A DNA stretch of 64,000 bases, from assembly GCA_038254545.1 (NCBI GenBank), contig JBBSGB010000001.1:1-64000 (forward strand), written 5' to 3'. The translations under genes and the position numbers were made by a program. Shown here piece after piece: positions 42,188 through 52,069 of this stretch. The first letter of the stretch is position 1; each line of letters starts with the position of its first letter. The notes beneath the pieces were generated by a model. That model was not told the origin of the DNA, did not search any database, and saw only the letters and a program-made list of their open reading frames with translations. The stretch is from CAHJXF01 sp038254545 (GTDB lineage: Bacteria > Pseudomonadota > Gammaproteobacteria > Burkholderiales > Burkholderiaceae_D).

Positions 42188-44348
42188 CGTTTTGCTCCTG
42201 CAAATCTTCGTTGCTGCCGTCGCTGTCGTTGCTGCCGGTCAGTTGCAGCAATGCCTCCTGATCAATGATGGGAACGTTCAGCGCCACCGCCCTGTCGGCC
42301 TTGCCGCCCGCTTCAGCGCCCGCGACCACGTAATCGGTCTTCTTCGAAACCGAAGCGACCACCTTGCCGCCGGCCGCTTCGATGCGCGCCTTGGCTTCGT
42401 CCCGCGTGAGGTCTGGAAGAGTTCCGGTCAACACCAGGGTCTTGCCGGCCAGGTGTCCGCTCGCTTTCGGGCGGAATCCGGACGCACCCGATACCGCATG
42501 CCCCTCGTGCTCGGGCCAGACGATGCCCACCGCGCGCATGCGCGCGATCGCCTCGCGATTGTGCGGCTCCGCCGAGAACTGCGCGACGGCCTGCATGATC
42601 TCTTCACCGATGCCTTCGAGCGGGACGGGCACCAGATCTTCACCCTTGTTCCGGCGGCTCGCGTTCTCTTTCTGCAGCGCCCGCTTCTGTTCGATCAGCG
42701 CGACCCAGTCCGCGGCGAGCAGCGCATCGAGACGGCCGAACTCGCGCGCCAGTATCCGTGCGACCTCTTCGCCGACGTGCCGTATGCCGAGCGCGAAGAG
42801 AAAGCGCGCGAGCGTCGTCTGTTTTGCCCTGGAGATCGCCTCGACCAGATTCGCGGCCGATTTGTCGGCCATGCGATCTAGACCGGCGAACGCAGGCTGG
42901 TCGAGCGTGAACAGGTCCGCAGGAGAATGGACCAGCTCTCGTTCGACCAGTTGATCGACGATCTTTTCTCCGAGCCCATCGATGTCCATCGCGCGGCGTT
43001 GCGCGAAATGCAGCAGCGATTGCTTTCTTTGCGCGGCGCACACCAGCCCGCCGCTGCATCGAGCCACCGCTTCGCCCTCCTCGCGCACGATCGCCGAGCC
43101 GCAGACCGGACATTGCATGGGCATCGAGAACTCGCCTGCGCTTGCGGGACGCTTCTCCACGACGACGCGCAGGACTTCGGGAATCACGTCGCCCGCACGC
43201 CGCACGATCACGGTGTCGCCGATGCGGATGTCCTTGCGATGGATCTCGTCTTCGTTGTGCAGCGTCGCGTTGGTGACCGTCACGCCGCCCACGAAGACCG
43301 GGGCAAGGCGCGCCACCGGCGTGATGGCTCCGGTGCGCCCGACCTGCACGCCGATATTCTCGATCACCGTGGTGGCTTCTTCGGCGGGGAATTTGTGCGC
43401 GATCGCAAAGCGCGGCGCGCGCGAGACGAAGCCCAGGCGCAGTTGCGCGTCATAGGCATCCACCTTGTAGACCGCGCCGTCGATGTCGTATGGCAGGCCG
43501 GCGCGCGTGGCGCCGATCGCGCGATAGAAATCGAGCAGGCCGCCAGCCCCCTCGACGACGGTGCGTCGATCGTCGACCGGTATGCCCAGCGATCGATACC
43601 ATTCGAGCAGGCTGCTGTGCCGATCGGGCAATTCAACGCCGGATTTCGATGCCTCGAAGCGTCCGACCCCGTAAGCAAAAAAATGCAGCGGTCGCCTGGC
43701 CGTGATGCGCGCATCGAGCTGCCTGAGACTGCCCGCGGCCGCATTGCGCGGATTGACGAACTCCTTGCCGGCCGCTTCGCGTTGGCGGCGATTGATCGCG
43801 GCGAAGTCGGCATGGAACATCAGCACTTCGCCACGCACGTCGATCAGCGCGGGCGGATGGCTGCCCTTCAATCGCAAAGGCAGCGATGCGATCGTCTTCA
43901 CGTTGGGGGTCACGTCCTCGCCGACGCTGCCGTCGCCGCGTGTGGCCGCCTGGGTGAGCAGGCCGTCCTGGTAACGCAGGCTGACAGCGAGGCCGTCGAA
44001 TTTCAACTCGGCCGCGTATTCGACCCGGGACACGCCGAGCGCCTCGCAGATGCGCCGATCGAACGCGACGATGTCGTCATCCTCGAACGCATTCGAAAGC
44101 GACAACATCGGCACATCGTGACGCACGCTCGGCAGGTCCGAACGCGGCGCGCCACCGACCCGTTGCGTCGGAGAGTCGGGCGTCTGCAATCCGGGATGCG
44201 CGGCTTCGATCGCTTGCAGTTCGCCGAACAGGCGATCGTATTCGGCATCGCTGACCAGCGGCGCATCGAGCGTGTGATACGCGCGGTTGTAGCGCTCGAG
44301 CTCATCGCGCAATGCACGTGCCTCGCGGGCCGGATCGCGCCCCACCAT
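42177..44348 (-). CDS. ligA: NAD-dependent DNA ligase
   Basis: Seals nicks in replication and repair using NAD. The 723-residue chain has the adenylation domain with the catalytic Lys in AAELKFDGLAVSLRYQ, the OB fold, and a zinc finger with four Cys (CPVCGSAIVREEGEAVARCS, then CAAQ). Helix-hairpin-helix repeats and a C-terminal BRCT domain (GKTLVLTGTLPDLTRDEAKA) follow. I chose the ATG at 44348, one base after the zipA stop, rather than the upstream in-frame 44453. A Ser/Asn/Asp-rich tail (TGSNDSDGSNEDLQEQND) overlaps galU. Confidence 0.97.
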   Translation of the reverse strand: MVGRDPAREARALRDELERYNRAYHTLDAPLVSDAEYDRLFGELQAIEAAHPGLQTPDSPTQRVGGAPRSDLPSVRHDVPMLSLSNAFEDDDIVAFDRRICEALGVSRVEYAAELKFDGLAVSLRYQDGLLTQAATRGDGSVGEDVTPNVKTIASLPLRLKGSHPPALIDVRGEVLMFHADFAAINRRQREAAGKEFVNPRNAAAGSLRQLDARITARRPLHFFAYGVGRFEASKSGVELPDRHSSLLEWYRSLGIPVDDRRTVVEGAGGLLDFYRAIGATRAGLPYDIDGAVYKVDAYDAQLRLGFVSRAPRFAIAHKFPAEEATTVIENIGVQVGRTGAITPVARLAPVFVGGVTVTNATLHNEDEIHRKDIRIGDTVIVRRAGDVIPEVLRVVVEKRPASAGEFSMPMQCPVCGSAIVREEGEAVARCSGGLVCAAQRKQSLLHFAQRRAMDIDGLGEKIVDQLVERELVHSPADLFTLDQPAFAGLDRMADKSAANLVEAISRAKQTTLARFLFALGIRHVGEEVARILAREFGRLDALLAADWVALIEQKRALQKENASRRNKGEDLVPVPLEGIGEEIMQAVAQFSAEPHNREAIARMRAVGIVWPEHEGHAVSGASGFRPKASGHLAGKTLVLTGTLPDLTRDEAKARIEAAGGKVVASVSKKTDYVVAGAEAGGKADRAVALNVPIIDQEALLQLTGSNDSDGSNEDLQEQNDAR

Positions 44349-44349
44349 C

Positions 44350-45492
44350 TCAACCGAACAGGGCGAGCGCGCGCGGCGATCCCGCCGGCATGCCGGCTTC
44401 GGCAAGCTTCGCGTACACGGGTTCGATCTGACGGCCGATCGACGAGAGCGCATTCAGGGTCAAGAGACGCGACTGATCGTCGACGATGGTCGCATCCAGA
44501 AGCCCGGCAAGCTTGTGGGCGAGCACCACCAGGCGCTCGAACGGCTGGCAATTCTCGGGTGCGCGCGGCACGTCGAGCAGCAAGGTGAGCCGCGAGGTGT
44601 GCTGCGCGTCGAGCGTGTCGGCACGAAACGCGCCCCCATCGCCGTTCTGCAGAACGACCAGCGTGGCGCCGCGATCGTCGAGCGCATGGAAGCGCCCGTC
44701 GGGCCGCAGGATCAATCCCTGCTCGCGCGCCAGCGCGGCGACATGCTCACCGGTCCACCCGTCCTGCGCGCTCGCGAGGTTGATGCCGATCTGCGCATCG
44801 AGCGGCACGCACAAGGCATCGAGAGAGCGCGCGCGCGCGGTGGTCTCGCGCATGTCGGGAACTTCGCAGGTCGCTGGAATCTGTTCGGCGACATGGGCAA
44901 GCGCAGCGACGAACTCCGACCATTCGATCTCGTTCAATGGTCCGCTGCGATTGGCCAGTTGCACCGCGACCAGTACCGCGTCGTAACGTTCGCCGGCGCG
45001 CAACGGTTCCTGCAGGTCGCCCGGCGCATCGACCTTGACGCCGACGAGCATGACGGGCTGACGTCCCGCGTGTCGGAAGGCGTGCAGCAACGAAAGTGCC
45101 CGTTCGCCCGAGATCTGACCTTCGGGCTCAAGGGTGACGACCGCATGGATCGCGTTGTCGATGACCTGAGGCGACGTGGCTCCAGCCTCTTCGGCGCCGT
45201 CGGCCAGCGACGCGTCGGATGCGTCGATGGATTCGTTCGATGGCGTCGTCGAGGCGTCGGCAGAGGCCAGTTCGTCATTGAACGACGGCTCGCTACGCAC
45301 CGCCGGACCATGACTCTTCGCCCGCACCGCCGGCGCCGCGACGGCACCCATCGCAGGCGCGTCAGACGGCTTGGACCTGAAGCGCTGCTCGAATACCTTG
45401 CGACGGCGGCGCTCGACCAGCGCGTTGAAAAGCCATACTGCGCCGATCGCGATCAGCGCGAGAACGATGAGACTCAGTTGCAGATCGCTCAC
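44350..45492 (-). CDS. zipA: Cell division protein ZipA
   Basis: Tethers FtsZ to the inner membrane. The 380-residue protein starts at a GTG (VSDLQLSLIVLALIAIGAVW) that opens the single N-terminal membrane helix. It continues with a basic stretch and a long low-complexity linker rich in Ser, Asp and Ala (about 50-150), and ends with the ZipA C-terminal FtsZ-binding domain (about 220-370). In that domain RSLDALCVPLDAQIGINLAS and LTLLLDVPRAPENCQPFERL are recognisable. It lies between smc and ligA, the standard order. Confidence 0.9.
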   Translation of the reverse strand: MSDLQLSLIVLALIAIGAVWLFNALVERRRRKVFEQRFRSKPSDAPAMGAVAAPAVRAKSHGPAVRSEPSFNDELASADASTTPSNESIDASDASLADGAEEAGATSPQVIDNAIHAVVTLEPEGQISGERALSLLHAFRHAGRQPVMLVGVKVDAPGDLQEPLRAGERYDAVLVAVQLANRSGPLNEIEWSEFVAALAHVAEQIPATCEVPDMRETTARARSLDALCVPLDAQIGINLASAQDGWTGEHVAALAREQGLILRPDGRFHALDDRGATLVVLQNGDGGAFRADTLDAQHTSRLTLLLDVPRAPENCQPFERLVVLAHKLAGLLDATIVDDQSRLLTLNALSSIGRQIEPVYAKLAEAGMPAGSPRALALFG

Positions 45493-45595
45493 GCGGCCAC
45501 CTCCGCATCTGTCGAGTGGTTCCGGTCGACATCGCGTCGGTGGCACGTCCGCATTCCGCAGTCCGGTCCCCTGGCGGGGGCCCTCGTCCGTCGTT

Positions 45596-48500
45596 TCATG
45601 CGGCCTCCTCGATGCGTTCGTTGGCAAAGCCGACCGCGGAATCGAGATCGACGGCGACCACGCGCGAGACGCCCTGCTCCTGCATCGTCACGCCGATCAG
45701 CTGCTGCGCCATCTCCATGGCGATCTTGTTGTGCGAGATGAAGAGGAACTGGGTCTGCACCGACATCTTCTTGACGAGCTTGCAGAAGCGTTCGGTGTTG
45801 GCATCGTCGAGCGGCGCGTCGACTTCGTCGAGAAGGCAGAACGGTGCGGGATTCAACTGGAACATCGCGAACACCAGCGCGATCGCGGTCAACGCCTTCT
45901 CGCCGCCGGACAACAGATGGATGCTGCTGTTCTTCTTGCCGGGCGGTTGCGCCATCACTTGCACGCCCGCGTCGAGGATCTCGTCGCCCGTCATCACCAG
46001 CCGCGCTTCGCCGCCGCCGAAGAGCGCGGGGAAGAACTCGCCGAAGTGGTGATTGATCGCATCGAAAGTCTCCTGCAGCAGCGCGCGCGTTTCGCGATCG
46101 ATCTTGCGGATCGCGTCTTCGAGCGTGGCGATGGCCTCGCCCAGGTCGGCGGTCTGGGCATCGAGAAAGGTCTTGCGTTCGCGCGCCGTGGACAGTTCGT
46201 CGAGCGCCGCGAGATTGACCGCGCCGAGCTCGCCTATGGTCTGCTGCAGGCGTTGGACGTCGGCGTGCAAGGCGGGCGCCTTGAGCTTCCTGCGTTCATC
46301 GCCCGCCAGCTTCGCGACGAGCGCGTCGAGATCGGCGTGCGCCTCGGTGAGTTGTTGATGAAACTGCTGCTCGGTCAGGCGCGCGGCCTGTTCCTTCAGG
46401 GCTGCCTCGCCGATGCGGGTGCGCATCGGTTCGAGATCGCGCTCGGTGACCAGGCGCGTCTCGTCGCCAGCGCGAATCTGTCCACTCAATGCATCGAGTT
46501 CGGCGCGCGCGTCCGCCAGGCGTCGTTCAGCGGCCAGACGCGCAGCGATCGCGGTCTCGAGCCCCACGCGCGCGGTCTCGACGGTGAGGGTTGCGAGTTC
46601 AGCCTCGACGCTTGCGTGCTCGCTGGCGACACGCTGCTGCTGATCGGTAGCCGCACGAGTCTGTTCCTCGAGATCGGCAATGCGGGCAGCGAGGGTCTTT
46701 TCTTCGTAGCGCGCTTCATGGGCGGTGCGCTGCAGTCCCGCGAGACGCGCTCGCGCCGCGTCGACCTTGGTGCGCGCTTCGATCGCTGCGGTCTGCGCGT
46801 CCTCGAAGCGCGTCTGCACGTCGGCCAGCAACGCGTCAAGGCGCTCGAAGTTGGCTTCGGAGGCTTGCCTGGCCTCGTTCTCCTTGGCCTCCTCCGCCGC
46901 GAGGTCGGCGAGTTCTCGTTCGATCTGTTCGTCGCGCGTACGGCTCTGCGCCTCTGCCTGTTGAAGTTGCTGCAGGCTCATCTGACGCGCATGGACGTCC
47001 GAGGTCAGCGTCGCCACACTCGCGCGCAGCGTGGCAAGCGCCGTCGTCGCCTGCGTCACCGCCGCATCGGCGCGCACCGCCTGCGAACGCGCGTCCTCGG
47101 TCAGCAGGGTCTGCGCGCGCGCGCGCTTGGTGAGGTCTTCGATTTCGTGCTGGCGCGCCAGCATGCCGGCCTGCTCGGAGTCGGACGCATAGAACTGCAA
47201 GCTGTTGCGACCGACCAGGTGCCCCGAGCGAAGAATGAACGACGCGCCAGGCGGCAACTCATGACGGCGCGACAGCGCCTCGGTCTCATCATCGGCGACG
47301 TAGAGATGACCGATCCACTCGTCGAGCAAGGCGCGCAATGAGGGCTCGCGCAATTCGATCAGGCGTACCAGCGGTGTGAGGTTTTTCGTTGAAGTCGCAG
47401 CAGCCGGAGTCTCCGCAGCGAATCCGCTGGCGCTTGCTGTCGATGCGCTCGTCGCCGACAGCCCCTCGACATGTTCGGAATAGAAAGCGAGCTTGGCGGG
47501 CGGCAGGTCCCCGAAGAACGCGCGCGCGCGATCGAGCTGACCGATCTCGAGCGCGCCGATGCGCTCACGCAATGCCGCCTCGACAGCGGTTTCCCAGCCG
47601 GCCTCGACATGCAGGCGCTGCCACAGTTTGGGCAAGCGTCCGAGCTCGTGACGATCGAGCCAAGGTTGCAGCTTGCCGTTGGCCTGGACTTTCTGCTGCA
47701 AGTCCTTCTGGGCGGCCAGACGCGCATCGATCTGCGCACTCTCGCCGCTCTCGCGCGTGAGCGCCTCGTGCGCGGTGGTACGCGCGGTCTGCGCTGCCGT
47801 CAGCGACAGCTCTGCCGCGGCCAGTTCCGATTTCTGCGATGCGAGCCGCGCTGCGGCGGCGTCGGCTCCGCTCATGGCCGCGGACAGGCGTTCGGGGTCG
47901 GGCGTATCGAGCCGCCGCTTCTCTTCCGTGAGACGGGCCTTGCGACCGGCGATCGATTCGAGGTGCCGATCGGCGTTGCGCTGATGCGTCGATTCGATCT
48001 CGAGGTCCTTCTGCGCACCGACTACTTGCGTGCGCAGGCCATCGACGGCAACGCCCCATGCGCGGTCGGCGGCCTCGGCTTCGGGCAGTTGATCGGCGTC
48101 GGCCGCGAGCGCCGCCTCCGCTGCGCCTATCGCCGCGCTGGCGGCTTCGTGTTCCTGCCCGGCCTCGACAATCGCAGCATCGAGGCGCGCACTCTGCTCG
48201 GTCCAGTGGGCGTGTTGCGCATCGAGCTGCGCCCGTTGCGCCTGCAAGCGGTTGCGCGACTCGACCACGACGCGGATCTCGGCCTCGATCGCGGAAACCG
48301 CCGAGGCGGCTTCGTAGTATTCGCCCTGGCGCGCGTGCACCGCGTTGCCCGCGTCCTGGTGCGTGGCGCGCCCTCTCTCGAGTTCGGCTTCGACGCGGCG
48401 CAGGTCCGCCATGCGCGCATCGAGCGCGAGCTGGGCTTCGTCGCCCTCGCGCTTGTGTTTGGCGGCGAGCCCGTCGGCTTCGTTCGCGCGCAACATCCAC

Positions 48501-49207
48501 AACAGCTTCTGCTTGGTGTCGACCTCGTCCTGCAGGTCGCGATATTGCTGCGCGACGATGGCCTGCTGTTCGAGCCGATCGAGATTGGCGTTCAGCTCGC
48601 GCAGGATGTCTTCGACGCGCGTCAGGTTCTCGCGCGTGTCGGCGAGACGATTCTCGGTTTCGCGCCTGCGCTCCTTGTACTTCGAGACGCCGGCCGCTTC
48701 CTCGAGGAAGACGCGCAGCTCGTCGGGCCGCGCCTCGATGATGCGCGTGATCATGCCCTGGCCGATGATCGCGTAGGCGCGCGGTCCGAGGCCGGTGCCC
48801 AGGAAGATGTCCTGGATGTCGCGGCGGCGAACCACCTGGTTGTTGATCAGGTAGGTCGACGTGCCGTCGCGCGTGAGCACACGCTTGACGGCGATGTCTG
48901 CGTATTGACCCCAGGGTCCGCTCACCTGCTTGCCGCTCGCATCGGACGCGTTGTCGAAGATCAGCTCGACGCTCGCACGGCCGGCCGGCTTGCGCTGACC
49001 CGAGCCGTTGAAGATCACGTCCTGCATCGACTCGCCGCGCAGTTCGCTCGCCTTGGATTCGCCCAGCACCCAGCGCGCCGCGTCGATGATGTTGGACTTG
49101 CCGCAGCCGTTCGGCCCGACCACACCCACGAGTTGCCCGGGCAGCGAAAAGTGCGTCGGATCGACGAAGGACTTGAAACCGGAAAGCTTGATCTGGGTGA
49201 GGCGCAC
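45596..49207 (-). CDS. smc: Chromosome partition protein SMC
   Basis: ATPase that organises and separates chromosomes. The 1203-residue chain has the Walker A GPNGCGKSNIIDAARWVLGE in the first 55 residues. Two very long coiled coils flank a hinge at about residues 510-680, and the C-terminal ABC signature HLLSGGEKALTAIALVFAM is followed by Walker B CLLDEVDAPLDDANTERF. The hinge holds a Thr/Ser/Ala-rich insert (around 47390-47460) that is not typical. It is the first gene of the smc-zipA-ligA-galU-mtnP-def run and divergent from queF. Confidence 0.97.
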   Translation of the reverse strand: MRLTQIKLSGFKSFVDPTHFSLPGQLVGVVGPNGCGKSNIIDAARWVLGESKASELRGESMQDVIFNGSGQRKPAGRASVELIFDNASDASGKQVSGPWGQYADIAVKRVLTRDGTSTYLINNQVVRRRDIQDIFLGTGLGPRAYAIIGQGMITRIIEARPDELRVFLEEAAGVSKYKERRRETENRLADTRENLTRVEDILRELNANLDRLEQQAIVAQQYRDLQDEVDTKQKLLWMLRANEADGLAAKHKREGDEAQLALDARMADLRRVEAELERGRATHQDAGNAVHARQGEYYEAASAVSAIEAEIRVVVESRNRLQAQRAQLDAQHAHWTEQSARLDAAIVEAGQEHEAASAAIGAAEAALAADADQLPEAEAADRAWGVAVDGLRTQVVGAQKDLEIESTHQRNADRHLESIAGRKARLTEEKRRLDTPDPERLSAAMSGADAAAARLASQKSELAAAELSLTAAQTARTTAHEALTRESGESAQIDARLAAQKDLQQKVQANGKLQPWLDRHELGRLPKLWQRLHVEAGWETAVEAALRERIGALEIGQLDRARAFFGDLPPAKLAFYSEHVEGLSATSASTASASGFAAETPAAATSTKNLTPLVRLIELREPSLRALLDEWIGHLYVADDETEALSRRHELPPGASFILRSGHLVGRNSLQFYASDSEQAGMLARQHEIEDLTKRARAQTLLTEDARSQAVRADAAVTQATTALATLRASVATLTSDVHARQMSLQQLQQAEAQSRTRDEQIERELADLAAEEAKENEARQASEANFERLDALLADVQTRFEDAQTAAIEARTKVDAARARLAGLQRTAHEARYEEKTLAARIADLEEQTRAATDQQQRVASEHASVEAELATLTVETARVGLETAIAARLAAERRLADARAELDALSGQIRAGDETRLVTERDLEPMRTRIGEAALKEQAARLTEQQFHQQLTEAHADLDALVAKLAGDERRKLKAPALHADVQRLQQTIGELGAVNLAALDELSTARERKTFLDAQTADLGEAIATLEDAIRKIDRETRALLQETFDAINHHFGEFFPALFGGGEARLVMTGDEILDAGVQVMAQPPGKKNSSIHLLSGGEKALTAIALVFAMFQLNPAPFCLLDEVDAPLDDANTERFCKLVKKMSVQTQFLFISHNKIAMEMAQQLIGVTMQEQGVSRVVAVDLDSAVGFANERIEEAA

Positions 49208-49355
49208 GGAAGGACGAACGAGGACGGCTGCTCAGGAAACGGACGGGATTGACGAAGAGATGAGACCGACGAAATACGGCCGTTGAATCTGACGGACAAT
49301 CGCAAAACAAAAAACGACGCATTGCGTCGCTGCGGGGTGGTTCGCGATGGGTTCG

Positions 49356-49361
49356 TATAAT
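49356..49361 (+). promoter_or_regulatory. Possible -10 element for queF
   Basis: A perfect TATAAT lies 47 bases before the ATG of queF at 49409, in the space divergent from smc. A matching -35 is weak at best. No preQ1 riboswitch-like hairpin and A-rich tail is seen between it and the gene. Confidence 0.4.
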
Positions 49362-49408
49362 AGCAGCCTGATCGATGCCTCCCAGCCGGTCGCGAACCCG
49401 TGAAGAGC

Positions 49409-49903
49409 ATGGCAGCAGCATCCAGAAGCACGACCTCGCATCCCTTGAAGAAAGACCTCGCGGTCGGCGATCGCAAGCCGGAGTCGGGCAGAACCCTGCC
49501 TTCGAAGAGACTCGATGTCTTTTCCAATCCCAACCCCGAACGCGACTACCTGATCCACATGCAGGTGCCCGAGTTCACTTGCCTGTGCCCGCTCACGGGG
49601 CAACCCGACTTCGCGATCTTCACGATCGACTACATCCCCGATCGCCTGTGCGTCGAGTTGAAGAGCCTCAAGCTCTACACCTGGAGTTATCGCGACGAAG
49701 GCGCATTTCATGAAGCCGTCACCAATCGCGTCCTCGAGGATCTCGCATCAGCAACCCGGCCGCGCTATATGCGCGTGACGGCGCGCTGGGGCGTGCGGGG
49801 CGGCATCTTCACCAACATCGTCGTCGAACACAGGAAGCGCGGGTGGAAGCCCCAGCCGCCGGTCTCGCTGGTCGCGTTCGAGAGCGCAACCTCGACGCGC
49901 TGA
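49409..49903 (+). CDS. queF: NADPH-dependent 7-cyano-7-deazaguanine reductase
   Basis: Reduces preQ0 to preQ1 in queuosine synthesis, the only known enzyme turning a nitrile into a primary amine. The short (unimodular) form, 164 residues. It has the catalytic Cys in TCLCPLTGQPDFAIFTIDYI and the QueF motif plus conserved Glu/His in VELKSLKLYTWSYRDEGAFH. I use the ATG at 49409; a GTG three codons earlier is possible. Divergent from smc and 47 bases before dapD, which is not functionally related. Confidence 0.95.
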   Translation: MAAASRSTTSHPLKKDLAVGDRKPESGRTLPSKRLDVFSNPNPERDYLIHMQVPEFTCLCPLTGQPDFAIFTIDYIPDRLCVELKSLKLYTWSYRDEGAFHEAVTNRVLEDLASATRPRYMRVTARWGVRGGIFTNIVVEHRKRGWKPQPPVSLVAFESATSTR

Positions 49904-49950
49904 GCGCTTGCGCACCGACCAGCTTCAAACCCCTCCACCTTTGATCGTTC

Positions 49951-50778
49951 ATGAACCACTCCGACCTGCAAGGAATCATCGATTGCGCATGGGATGCGCG
50001 CGCCACGCTCTCGCCGGCCGGTACGCCCGCAGGGATTCAGGACGCGGTCGAGGAGGTCATCGCAGGATTGAATGTCGGCCACCTGCGCGTCGCCGAGAAG
50101 ATCAGTGGGACATGGACCGTGCATCAATGGATCAAGAAGGCGGTGCTGCTGTCGTTTCGCCTGAACGACAACGTGCACATGCACGCGGGCGAACTGGGCT
50201 TCTTTGACAAGGTCAGACCCAAGTTCTCGCACTTGTCGGAAGACGAAATGCGCGCGACCGGTGTGCGGGTGGTTCCGCCGGCCGTCGCGCGGCGCGGCAG
50301 TTTCATCGGGAAGAACGTGGTGTTGATGCCGTCCTACGTCAACATCGGCGCCTATGTCGACGAAGGAACGATGGTCGATACCTGGGCGACCGTCGGGTCA
50401 TGCGCCCAGATCGGTCGCAACGTCCACCTGTCGGGCGGCGTGGGCATCGGCGGCGTTCTCGAGCCGCTGCAGGCGAACCCCACCATCATCGAGGACAACT
50501 GCTTTATCGGAGCGCGCTCTGAGGTCGTCGAAGGCGTGATCGTCGAGGAGAATTCGGTGCTGTCGATGGGCGTCTATATCTCGCAGTCGACCAAGATCTA
50601 CGACCGAAGCACCGGAACGATCAGCTACGGGCGCGTGCCTGCGGGATCTGTGGTCGTCCCCGGTTCGCTTCCTTCCGCCGACGGAAAATACGGCTTATAT
50701 TGCGCGGTGATCGTCAAGCAGGTCACCCCCGAAACCCGCGCGAAAACGAGCATCAACGAACTGCTGCGCGGCGATTGA
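49951..50778 (+). CDS. dapD: Tetrahydrodipicolinate N-succinyltransferase
   Basis: Adds succinyl to tetrahydrodipicolinate in lysine and diaminopimelate synthesis. The 275-residue protein has an alpha N-terminal domain, KISGTWTVHQWIKKAVLLSF, and a left-handed beta helix of hexapeptide repeats (VVLMPSYVNIGAYVDEGTMV, then GGVGIGGVLEPLQ). The conserved GAR-SEVVEGVIVEENSVLS segment follows. dapE, whose product acts two steps later, is separated from it here by pilU. dapC is not in the window. Confidence 0.97.
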   Translation: MNHSDLQGIIDCAWDARATLSPAGTPAGIQDAVEEVIAGLNVGHLRVAEKISGTWTVHQWIKKAVLLSFRLNDNVHMHAGELGFFDKVRPKFSHLSEDEMRATGVRVVPPAVARRGSFIGKNVVLMPSYVNIGAYVDEGTMVDTWATVGSCAQIGRNVHLSGGVGIGGVLEPLQANPTIIEDNCFIGARSEVVEGVIVEENSVLSMGVYISQSTKIYDRSTGTISYGRVPAGSVVVPGSLPSADGKYGLYCAVIVKQVTPETRAKTSINELLRGD

Positions 50779-50860
50779 TGCCGCGATCGAATTCCCTGCC
50801 GGACGTCCGCTGCGTGCGGGCCATCTCGTAGCCACCACCTCGAAAAACGAAGGATCCGTC

Positions 50861-52000
50861 ATGGCGATGGAGCGTCTGTTCAAACTGATGGCCGAAAAGA
50901 AGGCCTCGGACCTCTTCATCGCGGTGGGCTCGGCGGTGCACATGAAGGTCAACGGGACCTCGGTACCGATCAATCAGCAGTTGATGGACAACGCGATGAT
51001 CAAGAGCCTGTTGTCCGAGATCATCACGCCCGACGAGTTCGACGAACTGCTCGCCACGCACGAACTCAACAAGGGCTTCGGCGTGCAGGGCGTGGGCCGC
51101 TTTCGGCTTTCCGCATTTCAGCAGCGCGGCTCGATCTCCGCGGTGATCCGCTACATCGCAAGCGACATCCCCGCTCTGGACACCTTGAACCTGCCGCCGA
51201 TCGTGGGCGACATCATCATGGAGAAGCGCGGCCTGGTGCTGATCGTGGGCGCGACCGGCTCGGGCAAGTCGACCACGATCGCGTCGATGCTCGACATGCG
51301 CAACTCCAAGCGCACCGGCCACATCCTCACGCTCGAGGATCCCATCGAGTACGTGTTTCGCAACAAGAAGTCGATCGTCAATCAGCGCGAGATCGGCAGC
51401 GATGCGATCAGCCTCGAGATCGCGCTGCGCAACGCGCTGCGCCAGGCGCCCGACTGCATCCTGATCGGCGAGATCCGCGACAAGGAGACCATGACGGCTG
51501 CGGTTGCCTATGCGCAATCCGGGCATCTGTGCCTGGCGACCTTGCACGCGAACAACAGCTATCACGCTCTCAATCGCATCGTGAGTTTCTATCCTCTCGA
51601 GAACCGTGCGACGTTGTTGTCCGATCTTTCGGCTGCATTGAAAAGCATCGTCTCGCAGCGGCTGATTCGCGCGCGCAGCGGCGGGCGTGTGCCGGCCGTC
51701 GAAGTGCTGCTGAACACGCGCCACGTCGCCGAGTTGATCGAGAAGGGTGAGATCAACGGCATCAAGGAGGCGATGGAGAAGAGCCTGTCACCCGGATCGC
51801 AGACCTTCGAGCAGGCGCTCTATCGGATGATTCGCGAGGAAGTCATCTCTGAAGAGGAAGCGCTCTCGCATGCCGATTCGCCCACCAACCTCCTATGGCT
51901 GATCAACAATGCGCCGCCGGTGCTGCCGGTCGAGCATCTGGAGCAATCGAAGGCGCTGGACACGACCTCGTCGTTCAAGGAATTCACGCTCAATGCCTGA
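50861..52000 (+). CDS. pilU: PilU-type twitching motility ATPase
   Basis: Hexameric ATPase that helps PilT retract type IV pili. The 379-residue protein has the Walker A GATGSGKSTT and the Asp and His boxes (LEDPIEYVFRNKKSIVNQRE; HLCLATLHANNSYHALNRIV). A Walker B region DCILIGEIRDKETM is also present. The ALRNALRQAPDCILIGE wording and a C-terminal extension beyond the PilT core favour PilU over PilT. AAGGA precedes the ATG. It lies alone between dapD and dapE with no pilT or other pilus genes here, so its partner must be elsewhere. Confidence 0.88.
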   Translation: MAMERLFKLMAEKKASDLFIAVGSAVHMKVNGTSVPINQQLMDNAMIKSLLSEIITPDEFDELLATHELNKGFGVQGVGRFRLSAFQQRGSISAVIRYIASDIPALDTLNLPPIVGDIIMEKRGLVLIVGATGSGKSTTIASMLDMRNSKRTGHILTLEDPIEYVFRNKKSIVNQREIGSDAISLEIALRNALRQAPDCILIGEIRDKETMTAAVAYAQSGHLCLATLHANNSYHALNRIVSFYPLENRATLLSDLSAALKSIVSQRLIRARSGGRVPAVEVLLNTRHVAELIEKGEINGIKEAMEKSLSPGSQTFEQALYRMIREEVISEEEALSHADSPTNLLWLINNAPPVLPVEHLEQSKALDTTSSFKEFTLNA

Positions 52001-52069
52001 GCGACGTCCGAGGTTCCGTCGCTCGCCGACCAGCGCACCGTCTCACCTATCGACTCACGTGTCGACGCG

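Noticed and set aside
47471..49252. 593-codon open frame opposite smc
   Set aside because: Antisense shadow of the conserved ATPase head and coiled coil; no domains.
49208..49408. preQ1 riboswitch before queF
   Set aside because: No conserved preQ1-I hairpin with A-rich tail and no pairing with the ribosome site could be found.
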